Assembly (NCBI GenBank): GCA_020634395.1
Contig: JACKBU010000021.1
Location: 1 to 64,000 of the forward strand
DNA: 64,000 bases
DNA from: Ardenticatenaceae bacterium
GTDB lineage: Bacteria > Chloroflexota > Anaerolineae > Promineifilales > Promineifilaceae
Direction: 5' to 3'
This document shows, piece by piece, positions 50,627-59,968 of this stretch. A program made the translations under genes and the position numbers. The stretch's first letter is position 1; the number at the start of each line of letters is the position of its first letter. A model generated the notes under the pieces. The model ran no database searches, was not told the DNA's origin, and saw only the letters and a list, made by a program, of their open reading frames with translations.

Positions 50627-52258
50627 TTATGCACCTCCCAGCCAAGATAGCAAATTCGTCGCCGCAACCTGCACACTGTCCAGGACGGTTAGGGATTGCT
50701 GTGCTTCTTGAATACGGTGTAAGACAGGCGTTACGCCAGACTGGACGATTGGTCCGATGACTGAGGGCAACACACCAATAGCAATGAGAATAACGCAGAA
50801 CATGACCAACGTAAATTTGTCGATAGGCAGTATTGGACGCATGTCATGCCATTTCTCGCCATCATACTCGCCAAAAAAGACCGTATGGACTGCCCGTAAA
50901 ATATACGCGGCCGTGATAATCACCCCCAGAATGCTGAGGATGGCAATAATTTGATAATAATTGGCCGGAGCCAGGTTAAAAACGGCCGGTGTAGTGGGCG
51001 AACTGCTGCCCTGCCAGACTCCCATGAATATCGGGAACTCGGCAATGAAGCCCGATAGACCTGGCATACCCATGGAAACCAGGCCACCGATGATAAACGG
51101 CACAACCAGCCAGGGCAATGCTTTTCGCATCCCGCTTAACTCATCCATGCTGCGGGTGTGGGCGCGATCGTAGATCATGCCGACAACAGAGAAAAAGAGG
51201 GCTGTCATGACGCCATGGCTCACCATCTGAATTCCGGCGCCAGTAAAGCCGACCAACGTCATGGCCGCGAAACCCATGGAGACAAGCCCCATGTGGCTCA
51301 CGCTAGAGTAGCCAATGAGATATTTCATGTCTCGCTGGCGCATGGCGATGAAGGAACCGTACAAGACGTTAATGAGGGTGAGTAAAATAATGAGAGGCAT
51401 CCAGTAAACGGTACCCTGCGGCAGGATCTGGATACCGACGCGCATGGAGGCGTAGGCTCCCAGCTTCATCAGCACACCAGCGTGGATCATGGAAACGGCC
51501 GTGGGCGCTGCGACGTGACCATCAGGCGACCAGTTGTGGAAGGGAAACAAACCCGCCAGAACAGCAAACCCTAAGAAAAGGGGCAAAAACCAGATTTGCT
51601 GCATGGCAAAGGGGAAGTTAGCCTCTGACCATACGCGCAAGTCGAACGTCTGCTCCACACCGGCAGCCGGCAAATTGAAGTACAAATAAAGGAAAGCGAT
51701 AAAAGAAATAAAGCTGCCGATCAGCAGATACAAGGTCAGCTTCATGGCCGCATATTCGCGCCGCTCCTTCCAACCCCAAATCACGATCATCACGTACATC
51801 GGCAGCACGGCCAGCTCGTAAAAGAAGAACAACAAGAAGCCATCAACGGCGATAAATACACCGTGCACGCCAGCCACCAGCAGCATGAAAAAGGCAAAAA
51901 ATTCACGCGGCCGATCGTCAATGCTCCAGGAGATGAGTACACCGCCCAGGCCAACAATAGACGTTAACAAAACCAACGTTGCACTCAGGCCATCCACCCC
52001 CACGATGTAACCAATGTTCACAGCCGGAATCCAATTATAGTCCTCCACAAACATGAGCGTCTCGGCCCAACGGGTTTGCGGAGCGGGAAGGTTTTGGTTA
52101 TAGGCAACGTAAACGTAGATCGACAGCAGCAGCCCCAAAATCATGGCCGCCAGGGCCAACATACGGGAATTCTCACCCCGCTCTTTGGGCATCATCAAAA
52201 TAATGATGGCTGCTGCTATCGGCGATAGGGCAATGACTGATAAAAATGGGAAATCCAT
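50627..52258 (-). CDS. nuoM: NADH-quinone oxidoreductase subunit M, second copy
   Basis: 543 residues, about 14 helices. FFFYELAVLPMYVMIVIWG is the NuoM helix-5 Glu motif, AGLFPFHNWSPDGHVAAPTAVSMIHAGVLMKLGAY (in blocks) the broken-helix motif, here with WSPDGH instead of the usual WLPDAH. It is clearly a NuoM paralogue but diverged from the neighbouring NuoM (52344). Two NuoM copies in one operon suggest a complex I with an extra pumping subunit, as described for some bacteria with duplicated NuoM. It follows an 85-bp gap containing an inverted repeat. Confidence 0.9.
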   Translation of the reverse strand: MDFPFLSVIALSPIAAAIIILMMPKERGENSRMLALAAMILGLLLSIYVYVAYNQNLPAPQTRWAETLMFVEDYNWIPAVNIGYIVGVDGLSATLVLLTSIVGLGGVLISWSIDDRPREFFAFFMLLVAGVHGVFIAVDGFLLFFFYELAVLPMYVMIVIWGWKERREYAAMKLTLYLLIGSFISFIAFLYLYFNLPAAGVEQTFDLRVWSEANFPFAMQQIWFLPLFLGFAVLAGLFPFHNWSPDGHVAAPTAVSMIHAGVLMKLGAYASMRVGIQILPQGTVYWMPLIILLTLINVLYGSFIAMRQRDMKYLIGYSSVSHMGLVSMGFAAMTLVGFTGAGIQMVSHGVMTALFFSVVGMIYDRAHTRSMDELSGMRKALPWLVVPFIIGGLVSMGMPGLSGFIAEFPIFMGVWQGSSSPTTPAVFNLAPANYYQIIAILSILGVIITAAYILRAVHTVFFGEYDGEKWHDMRPILPIDKFTLVMFCVILIAIGVLPSVIGPIVQSGVTPVLHRIQEAQQSLTVLDSVQVAATNLLSWLGGA

Positions 52259-52286
52259 AAACCCTCTTCCAGCCTCAAAACTTACA

Positions 52287-52340
52287 GAATCAAAGAACTA
52301 ACTCACAGAACCAGTCTTGCCAAGAGTCGTTCTTTGATTC
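52287..52340. promoter_or_regulatory. Inverted repeat between the two nuoM genes
   Basis: GAATCAAAGAAC (52287-52298) and GTTCTTTGATTC (52329-52340) are exact 12-bp inverted copies separated by 30 nt. The structure lies in the only sizeable gap within nuoL-M-M-N and could adjust expression or processing of the downstream mRNA. No T-run follows, so it is unlikely to be a full terminator. Confidence 0.5.
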
Positions 52341-52343
52341 CTC

Positions 52344-53888
52344 TTAACTAAAGATTTTGGTAACGGTGTCGTTGATAAAAACCAACAACCACTGTGGCCA
52401 CACGCCCAAAGACAACATCAGAACCATCAGCGGCCAGATCACGACATGTTCGCGGAAAGTCATATCCTTTAAACCACGCCATTGGTCTTTGATTGGTCCA
52501 TGCAGCGTTTCGCCGATACCTTTTAAGATGTATGCGCCGGTCATAAAAAGACCCAACATGGACAGTGCCACCTGGACAGTAAAGGCATTCCAACTGCCCC
52601 GAACGATCATAAATTCACTGACGAAGCCGTTAAGCCCCGGCAGCCCCAACGAGGCCATGCTGGTGAAAATGAGAATGGCTCCAAAGACAGGCATAATAGA
52701 CCAGATGCCACCGAACTGCTTTAAATCTCGTGTATGGGCGCGCTCGTAAATCACGCCAACCATAAAGAACATACCAGCCGCCGATAAACCGTGATTAAAC
52801 ATTTGGAAAACGGCGCCGCTGGTCGCCATGATGGCGTCTGTGGTTGCTGCGGGATCGACAAAAGCACGGCCGTATGAAAACGCATAAACCGCAATCCCTA
52901 ACACCACAAACCCCATGTGGTTAACCGAAGAATAAGCCACCAACCGCTTGAAGTCCCACTGCCCAAAGGCGGCAAAACCGCCCATGACAATGCTCAACAT
53001 ACCAAACGTCGCCAGAATACTGGCCGTTAAATTGGCCTGCTCCGGGAAGAAAGGCACAACGAGCCGTAAGAATCCATAAGCGCCCAGCTTCAGCAGCACA
53101 CCAGCCAAAATCATGGAGCCAGCAGTGGGAGCCTGGGTGTGGGCGTCTGGGAGCCAGGTGTGGAAAGGAAATATCGGCACTTTGATGGCAAAGGCGATTA
53201 CAAACGCCCAGTAAGCTACCGCTTTTACCGTATCAACAGGCAGGTTAACGTTCGGCAGCGTCCCACCAGCGGGCAAATTCACCCACTTATTCATTAACAC
53301 CGGAATGTCGAACGTGCCCATAGAGAGGCCAATGATTTGGATAGAAAGCAGCAAACCCAGGCTGCCGGCCATGGTATAGACAAAAAACTTAAAGGAAGCG
53401 TATTCCCGATCTTTGCCACCCCAAATCTTAATAAGGAAGTACATAGGGACCAGCCCAAACTCCCAGAAAACGAAGAACAGAAGCAAGTCCAGGGAAGCAA
53501 ACAATCCCAGCATGGCCGTTTCCATGAGCAAGAACAGGAACATAAACATGCGGGGGTTTTCGTCGATCTGGAAAGAAGCCAGGATTGACAAGGGCGTCAA
53601 GAGGGTCGTCAGTAAAAACATTGCCAGACTGATGCCGTCTATGCCAACGTGGTAGCTCGCACCGATAGTAGGGAACCATTGGGCGAGGGTTTCAAACTGG
53701 ATACCAGCGTCTACCCGGTCATAGTTAAACCAGATGACTAAAACGAGAGCCAGCGGCACCAGGCTGAGGATAAGCGCCAGCCATCGTATGGTACGCTTGG
53801 CGTCGCTGGGCAGCAAGAAGATAAGAGCCGCTGCCAGCAGCGGGAAGAAGATGACCAGATTCAGGAGATTGTCTTGAATAAAGTCCAT
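52344..53888 (-). CDS. nuoM: NADH-quinone oxidoreductase subunit M, first copy
   Basis: 514 residues. It shows canonical NuoM motifs: FVFWEFGLVPMYFLIKIWGG (Glu), KVPIFPFHTWLPDAHTQAPTAGSMILAGVLLKLGAYG in blocks (Lys, PDAH), and FKRLVAYSSVNHMGFVVLG. It sits 12 bp after nuoL. It is the more conventional of the two NuoM copies and probably occupies the position next to NuoN in the membrane arm, or next to the second copy. Confidence 0.92.
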   Translation of the reverse strand: MDFIQDNLLNLVIFFPLLAAALIFLLPSDAKRTIRWLALILSLVPLALVLVIWFNYDRVDAGIQFETLAQWFPTIGASYHVGIDGISLAMFLLTTLLTPLSILASFQIDENPRMFMFLFLLMETAMLGLFASLDLLLFFVFWEFGLVPMYFLIKIWGGKDREYASFKFFVYTMAGSLGLLLSIQIIGLSMGTFDIPVLMNKWVNLPAGGTLPNVNLPVDTVKAVAYWAFVIAFAIKVPIFPFHTWLPDAHTQAPTAGSMILAGVLLKLGAYGFLRLVVPFFPEQANLTASILATFGMLSIVMGGFAAFGQWDFKRLVAYSSVNHMGFVVLGIAVYAFSYGRAFVDPAATTDAIMATSGAVFQMFNHGLSAAGMFFMVGVIYERAHTRDLKQFGGIWSIMPVFGAILIFTSMASLGLPGLNGFVSEFMIVRGSWNAFTVQVALSMLGLFMTGAYILKGIGETLHGPIKDQWRGLKDMTFREHVVIWPLMVLMLSLGVWPQWLLVFINDTVTKIFS

Positions 53889-53900
53889 TTGGTCTCCTAA

Positions 53901-56186
53901 TTAATTCACGAATAAAGCTATCTGAGAAAACCACTCATTAACCGGGCCGTAGTAATTGACGGCAAGGATAACGGCCGTTAACACCGCAATAATCAGCACC
54001 GACACCAGAACGTATTCCTGGATTTTGCCGGTTTGCAGTTGGCGAGAAATCCGGGTCATCGCCAGGAACTGATCTTTTACCCAGTCCACAGCCTGCCCGA
54101 AAACCAACTCTTCCGTGCGCTTCATGTAGCTGCCAAACTTGTAGAAAGCCCGCGCTATCAGATGCAAAGTGCCGTCGATGACACCTTTGTCTATGAACTC
54201 ATAGACAACTCTCTCCGAAATGAAAATGGTCGGACGAATAAAGAGGACCTGATACAACTCGTCCCAATACCATTTGTGATTCAGGAAAACGTGCAGTGGG
54301 CCAAGCGGCCGGACGAGCGGGTCTTGCTGATCTTTAACGAGCGCTCTACGGCCGTAAATCCACCAGCCAACAAACAAACCACCCAAAGCCACTATCAACG
54401 AAGCGCTCAAGGGAGTCCAGGAAAACGGCAGCGTCTCGATCGCCGCGTTCACCAGGTGCAGGCTTTCCAACTCCGCCATCGTTTCATAAATGGTCGCTCC
54501 CACAAAATGGTGGAAGAAGTTGTTGTTGACCAATGGCCCCAAGACCGGGAACGACTCCGGTATCCCCAGCCAGCCGGCGCCCACAGCAAAGATCGCCAGC
54601 AAAACCAGCGGGATAGTCATAAACCGGTTGCTTTCGTGGGCATGTTCCGCCAGCGGCGAACGCGGTTTACCCAGGAACGTCAGACTAATTTGCCGCATCG
54701 TGTAAAATGCCGTCAGAAAAGCAGCAATCGCCAACATGATCAAAACAATAAGGCCCAGCGCGTTGCCCCGTTCAAACAAATGCCAGGCTTCGGCAAAAAT
54801 CTCATCCTTCGACCAGAAACCGGCCGTCACCAACGGCAAACCGGACAGCGCCATACCGCCAATGAAAAAGGTCCAGAAGGTCACCGGCATTTTGTGGCGC
54901 AGGCCGCCCATAAAACGCATGTCCTGTGGATCGGTGTGATGGTCATGGACGTGATGGGCGCCGTGCTCCATGCCATGAATCACTGAGCCGGAAGCCAGGA
55001 AGAGCAATGCTTTAAAGAAACCGTGGGTAATCAAGTGAAAAGCCGCGGCAATATATCCACCAACGCCCAGCGCCGCCACCATAAAGCCAAGCTGCGAGAT
55101 AGTCGAATAGGCCAACACACCCTTCACGTCATACTGGGCGACGGCAATGGTGGCGGCCATAAAGGCTGTAAACGCCCCAATCCCGGCAATGATCCAGCTT
55201 ACTGCACTGGTGCCTTCCGGCCCCGCCCCCACCGCAATCAGAGGGTAAATACGGATAATCATGTACACGCCGGCGGAAACCATCGCCGCCGCGTGGATGA
55301 CAGCACTGACCGGCGTCGGGCCTTCCATCGCGTCGGGCAACCAGACGTGCAGCGGCCACTGAGCCGATTTGCCTACCGTACCGGTGAAGAGCAGCAGGGC
55401 CATCACACCCAGAGCAGGGCCAAGCCGTAGAACTGCTTCTTCCAGGCTGTGTGCGGACAGCGCCTCGCTAAAATTCAGCGTGCCAAATACCCGATAGAAC
55501 CAGACAATGCCCAACAACATGACCACGTCGGCGACACGGGTGGTTAAAAATGCTTTAACGGCCGCGTAGCGCGGCGGGATGTGGGGGATATTTTCCGGGC
55601 TAAGGTGATAGTCGCGGGCATGCCAGAAGCCAATCAGAGAGTAAGAGCAGAAGCCCATGATTTCCCACCCGACAAACAACAGCAGCAAGTTGTCGGCTAC
55701 GACCAGCAGCAACATTGCCCCGGCAAACAGGCTCATGTAGGCGAAGAAACGGCCGAGCAGCGGTTCTTCTCGCATGTGGTTGGGAACCCCCAAGATTGTG
55801 CCGAGTGGCGCACCCCAGTTGTGGTAACCAACGCTGTAGATGAAGATCATCGTCACAGCGAAGGTGACCATGATGAGCATGACGGCCGTTAACGGATCCA
55901 CCGCCACTCCCATCTTTAGCCAGGTTCCCTGGAAATAATCGCCAACCGGCAGCCATTCAATGGCGCTGGCCACCACAGTCGGATGCATCTCCAACTGCAG
56001 CATATTCGTTGTCGCCACATTCAGCGCCACTGTCCAGCCCAAAATCAGAGACGAAAAAACACCCAACCAGGCCAGCACCCAACTCAGTGTGCGGCTGCGA
56101 TTGGCAAACAGCACAATCACAAAGAACGCCAGCAAGGGGCCGACCGGAATGAGCCAGGTTAGTAATGCAAGGGTTTCTTCACTCAT
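53901..56186 (-). CDS. nuoL: NADH-quinone oxidoreductase subunit L
   Basis: 761 residues, longer than the usual 610-680. The antiporter core has LLFVGWEIMGFCSYSLIGFW (Glu) and VGKSAQWPLHVWLPDAMEGPTPVSAVIHAAAMVSAG in blocks, with the Lys and PDAM motif. The C-terminal part includes a His-rich loop (EHGAHHVHDHH near 425) and a long amphipathic lateral helix region ending in one more helix (YVLVSVLIIAVLTAVILAVN). The extra length could belong to a lateral helix extended to span an additional NuoM, which would fit the duplicated nuoM. That link is inference. Confidence 0.92.
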   Translation of the reverse strand: MSEETLALLTWLIPVGPLLAFFVIVLFANRSRTLSWVLAWLGVFSSLILGWTVALNVATTNMLQLEMHPTVVASAIEWLPVGDYFQGTWLKMGVAVDPLTAVMLIMVTFAVTMIFIYSVGYHNWGAPLGTILGVPNHMREEPLLGRFFAYMSLFAGAMLLLVVADNLLLLFVGWEIMGFCSYSLIGFWHARDYHLSPENIPHIPPRYAAVKAFLTTRVADVVMLLGIVWFYRVFGTLNFSEALSAHSLEEAVLRLGPALGVMALLLFTGTVGKSAQWPLHVWLPDAMEGPTPVSAVIHAAAMVSAGVYMIIRIYPLIAVGAGPEGTSAVSWIIAGIGAFTAFMAATIAVAQYDVKGVLAYSTISQLGFMVAALGVGGYIAAAFHLITHGFFKALLFLASGSVIHGMEHGAHHVHDHHTDPQDMRFMGGLRHKMPVTFWTFFIGGMALSGLPLVTAGFWSKDEIFAEAWHLFERGNALGLIVLIMLAIAAFLTAFYTMRQISLTFLGKPRSPLAEHAHESNRFMTIPLVLLAIFAVGAGWLGIPESFPVLGPLVNNNFFHHFVGATIYETMAELESLHLVNAAIETLPFSWTPLSASLIVALGGLFVGWWIYGRRALVKDQQDPLVRPLGPLHVFLNHKWYWDELYQVLFIRPTIFISERVVYEFIDKGVIDGTLHLIARAFYKFGSYMKRTEELVFGQAVDWVKDQFLAMTRISRQLQTGKIQEYVLVSVLIIAVLTAVILAVNYYGPVNEWFSQIALFVN

Positions 56187-56252
56187 AAGGTCTTTTACTC
56201 AGGTGTCCAATCCAACACAACTGCGAGCAAAAAGCAGCTGCAACTCCGGAGT

Positions 56253-56561
56253 TTAGTTCTTCAATGAATCCAGGTCTTCGGCGATTACGGAATCACGGCG
56301 GCGGTATACCGAAATGATCAGGGCCAGGCCTACGGCCGCTTCGGCCGCCGCCACCGTCAGCACAAACACAGCCCAGGTAAGACCCACTGGGCGGTCCGGC
56401 GCCGTGTAGCGCCAAAAAGCAACGAGGTTGATGTTTACCGCATTCAACATCAACTCGACAGACATCAAAATGGCCACCGCATTACGCCGGGCCATGACCC
56501 CATAAAGGCCAATAGAGAACAACAGCGCGGCTACAATCAGGTACCAGGATAAGGGGATCAT
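56253..56561 (-). CDS. nuoK: NADH-quinone oxidoreductase subunit K
   Basis: 102 residues, three helices. NAVAILMSVELMLNAVNINLV contains the conserved Glu of helix 2, and AAAEAAVGLALIISVYRR the second conserved Glu of helix 3. It overlaps nuoJ by 4 bp. The 66-bp gap to nuoL has a small palindrome (AACTCCGGAGTT) but nothing else. Confidence 0.93.
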   Translation of the reverse strand: MIPLSWYLIVAALLFSIGLYGVMARRNAVAILMSVELMLNAVNINLVAFWRYTAPDRPVGLTWAVFVLTVAAAEAAVGLALIISVYRRRDSVIAEDLDSLKN

Positions 56562-57112
56562 GCTTTGTCCTCCGCTTTCGGCCAGGCGACGATGATGGCT
56601 CCGACCAGAGCCGCCAACAATAAGACAGAAGCAATCTCAAACGGCAGAACATATCCGGCCGGATTGACAAAGGCCCGCCCCATCAAGGCAACTGAATTCT
56701 GGAGCACTTCTTGGGGAACTACGGGCTTAGAGGCTAGAGGCACGGCCGTATCGGGGACCAGCGGCCAGATGTTGCGGAATACGTAAAACACCCAGAAAAC
56801 AACGCCAAAACCAATCACGGCCGTCAGCAGCGCAAAACCCGCCTGCGTGTTAAAAGCCGGCTCGCTCGTTTGCATGAGGCGGCGTGTCATCATAATGGCA
56901 AAAATCACCAGGATGGAAATCGCGCCAATGTAAACGAGCAACTGGGCTGCGGCTAAAAATCCGGCGTCCAGGGTCACATATAACCCGGCAACGCCCAAAA
57001 AGGAAGCCATCAGAGCCAGCGCAGCGTGAAACAGGTTACGCTTGGTGACCACAATGACGGCCATGGTGAGCGTAAAGGCGCTGATTATCAGAAATACGAT
57101 TTGCTCAACCAT
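56558..57112 (-). CDS. nuoJ: NADH-quinone oxidoreductase subunit J
   Basis: 184 residues with five helices. The start MVEQIVFLIISAFTL and the LLVYIGAISILVIFAIMMTRR segment, with the pi-bulge region, are typical of NuoJ. It links NuoH to NuoK in the membrane arm. Its 3' end overlaps the nuoK start, so translation is coupled. Confidence 0.92.
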   Translation of the reverse strand: MVEQIVFLIISAFTLTMAVIVVTKRNLFHAALALMASFLGVAGLYVTLDAGFLAAAQLLVYIGAISILVIFAIMMTRRLMQTSEPAFNTQAGFALLTAVIGFGVVFWVFYVFRNIWPLVPDTAVPLASKPVVPQEVLQNSVALMGRAFVNPAGYVLPFEIASVLLLAALVGAIIVAWPKAEDKA

Positions 57113-57148
57113 CAGTGGAAATTCTCCCTAGATTAGGTTTGCTGCTTG

Positions 57149-58432
57149 CTAATGGGCGGCGGCCGGTTCGTGGTGTACGGCCGTTTCCTGATGAGCGTGA
57201 TCCTCAGCCGCCGTAACAGCCAGACCAGAATCCCCGCCGGTCAGCCGCCGCTGGCGGCGGGCATACGCGCGCAAGATTTCGATAGTCACCAGAGCGATTA
57301 AAACGTTGGCCGTCAGGTGCGCACCAGCGCGCGCATAGGCGCTGAAGGATTCAGGGATAAACTTATCCAAAACGGCCGTAACCATCACCAATACCAACGA
57401 CACGGGCACCAAAAACTTCCAGTTGTAATTCAAAATCTGGTCCACCCGCACACGCGGCAACGTTCCCCGAATCCAGATGTAAACAAAATAAACGGCAAAC
57501 ATCTTCACAAAAAAGACGACCAAGCCGATCAGGTTTCCAACCGCCCAACCGTCGCCAATCACCAGATTTTCCAGGCCAAAAAAGCGATAGCCGCCCAAAA
57601 ACACCGTGGCAAAAAATCCAGACATGAACAGCGTATTGACAAATTCCGCCAGGAAAAACATGCCAAACTTCATGCCGCCATATTCCACGTGAAAACCGGC
57701 CACAATCTCAGACTCTGCTTCCAACAAATCGAACGGGGTACGCCCGGTTTCCGCCAGCGATGAGATGAAGAAAATAAGCGCAGCCAACGGGACAACCAAC
57801 AGAAAAGGCACTGTCTGTGCAGCAACAATCGACACCGTCGACATCGAGCGGGCCAGCAAAATAGGCACCAACAGCGCCAGAATCATGGGCACTTCGTAAC
57901 TGACCAATTGAGCTACAGAACGAAAAGCGCCTAACAAAGCGTACTTGTTGTTTGAACCCCAGCCAGCCAACAGCAGAGAAACGACCGAGACAGAACTGAT
58001 AGCCAGGAAGAAGAAAACGCCAATGTTCAGGTCAACGCCAATGACCCCCGGCGCAAAGGGCATGATCGCCCAGACTATCAAGGCCGCCATCACAATAAGA
58101 AATGGCGCCAGCCAATAAGCCACGCGGTCGGCGCCCATGGGCGTGATGTCCTCTTTAATCAAGAGTTTGATAACGTCAGCCACTGTTTGCAGCAAGCCAT
58201 AACGGCCGCCCACACGGTTGGGGCCAATACGTTGCTGGATGCGGGCAATCACCTTGCGCTCAAGCCAGATGAGAAAGATCACGATCAGCAGGCAAAAGGT
58301 GGAAATAATCACCACGCCCAGAATGTCCAGTACCAACCCTACCCAAAGCTGATCGCCCCAGAGTTGTCTTAAATAGTCTGAAACAGTCAGGCTTACCAGA
58401 CTCTTTAAAAACTCATTCAAATTAAAGCTCAT
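57149..58432 (-). CDS. nuoH: NADH-quinone oxidoreductase subunit H
   Basis: 427 residues, longer than E. coli NuoH (325) because of an N-terminal extension of about 25 residues and a His/Ala-rich tail of about 45. IWLERKVIARIQQRIGPNRVG and FDLLEAESEIVAGFHVEYGGM are the quinone-chamber and acidic-loop motifs. GGGAG precedes the ATG. It is the first gene of the nuoH-J-K-L-M-M-N unit, separated from nuoA by a terminator. NuoI, which usually follows NuoH, is missing. Confidence 0.92.
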   Translation of the reverse strand: MSFNLNEFLKSLVSLTVSDYLRQLWGDQLWVGLVLDILGVVIISTFCLLIVIFLIWLERKVIARIQQRIGPNRVGGRYGLLQTVADVIKLLIKEDITPMGADRVAYWLAPFLIVMAALIVWAIMPFAPGVIGVDLNIGVFFFLAISSVSVVSLLLAGWGSNNKYALLGAFRSVAQLVSYEVPMILALLVPILLARSMSTVSIVAAQTVPFLLVVPLAALIFFISSLAETGRTPFDLLEAESEIVAGFHVEYGGMKFGMFFLAEFVNTLFMSGFFATVFLGGYRFFGLENLVIGDGWAVGNLIGLVVFFVKMFAVYFVYIWIRGTLPRVRVDQILNYNWKFLVPVSLVLVMVTAVLDKFIPESFSAYARAGAHLTANVLIALVTIEILRAYARRQRRLTGGDSGLAVTAAEDHAHQETAVHHEPAAAH

Positions 58433-58560
58433 AAGGCATACTCCCTGCTCAATCTATTATGGAAATATCCAAAATGTGAAACGATTGGCAGATAGGCTAA
58501 AAATGTCAGGTTTTTCAAGAATAAGGCCGTTGGCCTTACTCAATAAGGGGAAACACATTA

Positions 58561-58593
58561 AAAGAGATAGAGTTTTGCCAACTCTATCTCTTT
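58561..58593. terminator. Intrinsic terminator/hairpin between nuoA and nuoH
   Basis: AAAGAGATAGAGTT (58561-58574), loop TTGCC, AACTCTATCTCTTT (58580-58593): a perfect 14-bp stem 20 bp after the nuoA stop on the minus strand, followed there by TTAAT. It indicates that nuoA and the nuoH operon are separate transcripts, or are linked by partial read-through. Confidence 0.7.
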
Positions 58594-58613
58594 CACCATG
58601 CAGCTTTTTGCTG

Positions 58614-58970
58614 TTAAATCCACTCCAGGGCGCCCCTGCCCCAGGCGTAGGCCAGACCATCGGCCAACAGAAAAATAAAGAGGGCTGCGGCGAACACGCC
58701 AAAAAGTGTCAGCTGGCCGTATGCGGCCGCAATGGGGAAAAGAAACACGGCTTCAACGTCAAAGATGACGAAGACCAAAGCATAGACATAATATTGAACC
58801 TTAAACTGTACCCAAGAGCTGCCGACTGTTTCGATGCCGCATTCGTACGTTTGTTGTTTAATGGGGTTGGGCTTCTTGGGACCTAACAAGTGGTTCAAAA
58901 TGACAGGCGCCGCCGGGAAAATAGGTGACAGTATCAAAAATAGAGCGACAAATTGCCAATCTTGTGACAC
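58614..58970 (-). CDS. nuoA: NADH-quinone oxidoreductase subunit A
   Basis: 118 residues with a GTG start at 58970. An AGGAGG ribosome site seven bases upstream decides this start over the in-frame ATG at 59021, which has none; it also gives the normal NuoA length. TYECGIETVG (loop Cys between helices 1 and 2) and FVIFDVEAVFLFP are the family signatures. It stands alone before a terminator, without nuoB, C, D following as they do in most genomes. Confidence 0.9.
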   Translation of the reverse strand: MSQDWQFVALFLILSPIFPAAPVILNHLLGPKKPNPIKQQTYECGIETVGSSWVQFKVQYYVYALVFVIFDVEAVFLFPIAAAYGQLTLFGVFAAALFIFLLADGLAYAWGRGALEWI

Positions 58971-59157
58971 TATAGTCCTCCTGTCCTCTCCAGAAATGGG
59001 TGATTGTGAAATCTGTCCCATTTATAACACATGCAAAGAACATGGGCAAAAGTATATAGCAGATTGGCAGATTTTAGCGAGTAGCGAGCGGCACTTTAAT
59101 TTGTACCTGGATTTAGGTATACTTGGCACGAGAACAACACTATTTTAAGAGGCTGAC

Positions 59158-59871
59158 ATGCTAGATAGCGATATTGAAATACAGCGCATTTTGGCGGTGG
59201 ATGATAATGCTTTTACGCTGAGGATTGTTCAACATACTCTGGAACAGGCGGGGTTTCAGGTGACCACGGCCGTTTCCGGCAAAGACGCGCTCAAATACAT
59301 CAATCGACACGGCATTCCCCACCTGGCCATCGTTGACCTGCATATGCCGGTCATGAGCGGGTTTGAATTTTGCCATGCGGTACGAGAATTTAGCGATATG
59401 CCGATCATCATGTTAACGGCCGTCAACAGCGAAGAAACCATCATCCAAAGCATCGAACAATACGCCGAAGACTATATCATCAAGCCCTTCAACCCCAATG
59501 AACTCGTCGCCCGCGTTAAACGCGTCCTCCGCCGCATGGGCGACTATACCTACACCCTGGACTCCACTACGCGCATCGATGATCGCCTCATGGTCAATTT
59601 CCCTAACCGCGAAGCCCTCGTAGAAGGCGAATCAGTCTCCTTAACCCCCACAGAAACCAAGCTCCTCTACATCCTCGTCCGCAACGCGGGTCGTATCGTC
59701 ACCACAGAATTCCTCCTCAACCGCATCTGGCCCTTGCAAGACGCCCAGGAAGACCGCCTTCACGTCCACGTTCACCGTCTGCGCCGGAAAATCGAGCTTG
59801 AACCCAACGAACCCAGTTACATCATCGCCGAACGCGGCATAGGCTACCGTTTCAATGCCACTCCGGAATAA
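59158..59871 (+). CDS. OmpR/PhoB-type response regulator
   Basis: 237 residues. The receiver domain (1-120) has the acidic pair Asp15/Asp16, phospho-acceptor Asp60 (AIVDLHMP), Thr87 (IIMLTA) and Lys109 (IIKPFNP). The C-terminal winged helix (about 140-235) has SLTPTETKLLYILVRNAG and VHVHRLRRKIELEP plus ERGIGYRF, typical of OmpR. No histidine kinase is adjacent, so this is an orphan regulator. A -10-like TATACT lies at 59118-59123. It is followed by a strong terminator. Confidence 0.92.
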   Translation: MLDSDIEIQRILAVDDNAFTLRIVQHTLEQAGFQVTTAVSGKDALKYINRHGIPHLAIVDLHMPVMSGFEFCHAVREFSDMPIIMLTAVNSEETIIQSIEQYAEDYIIKPFNPNELVARVKRVLRRMGDYTYTLDSTTRIDDRLMVNFPNREALVEGESVSLTPTETKLLYILVRNAGRIVTTEFLLNRIWPLQDAQEDRLHVHVHRLRRKIELEPNEPSYIIAERGIGYRFNATPE

Positions 59872-59904
59872 CTAAACAAAACAGCTTTCCCTTAACCCAT
59901 AAAA

Positions 59905-59939
59905 AAAGGCCGCACGCTTTTTCATCACGTGCGGCCTTT
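59905..59939. terminator. Bidirectional intrinsic terminator
   Basis: AAAGGCCGCACG (59905-59916) pairs with CGTGCGGCCTTT (59928-59939). A-runs precede and T-rich sequence follows, so it can end both the response-regulator transcript and the convergent glutaredoxin-like gene. Confidence 0.82.
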
Positions 59940-59968
59940 CCTTTTTCTTCTTGTTGATGAGGCTGATT

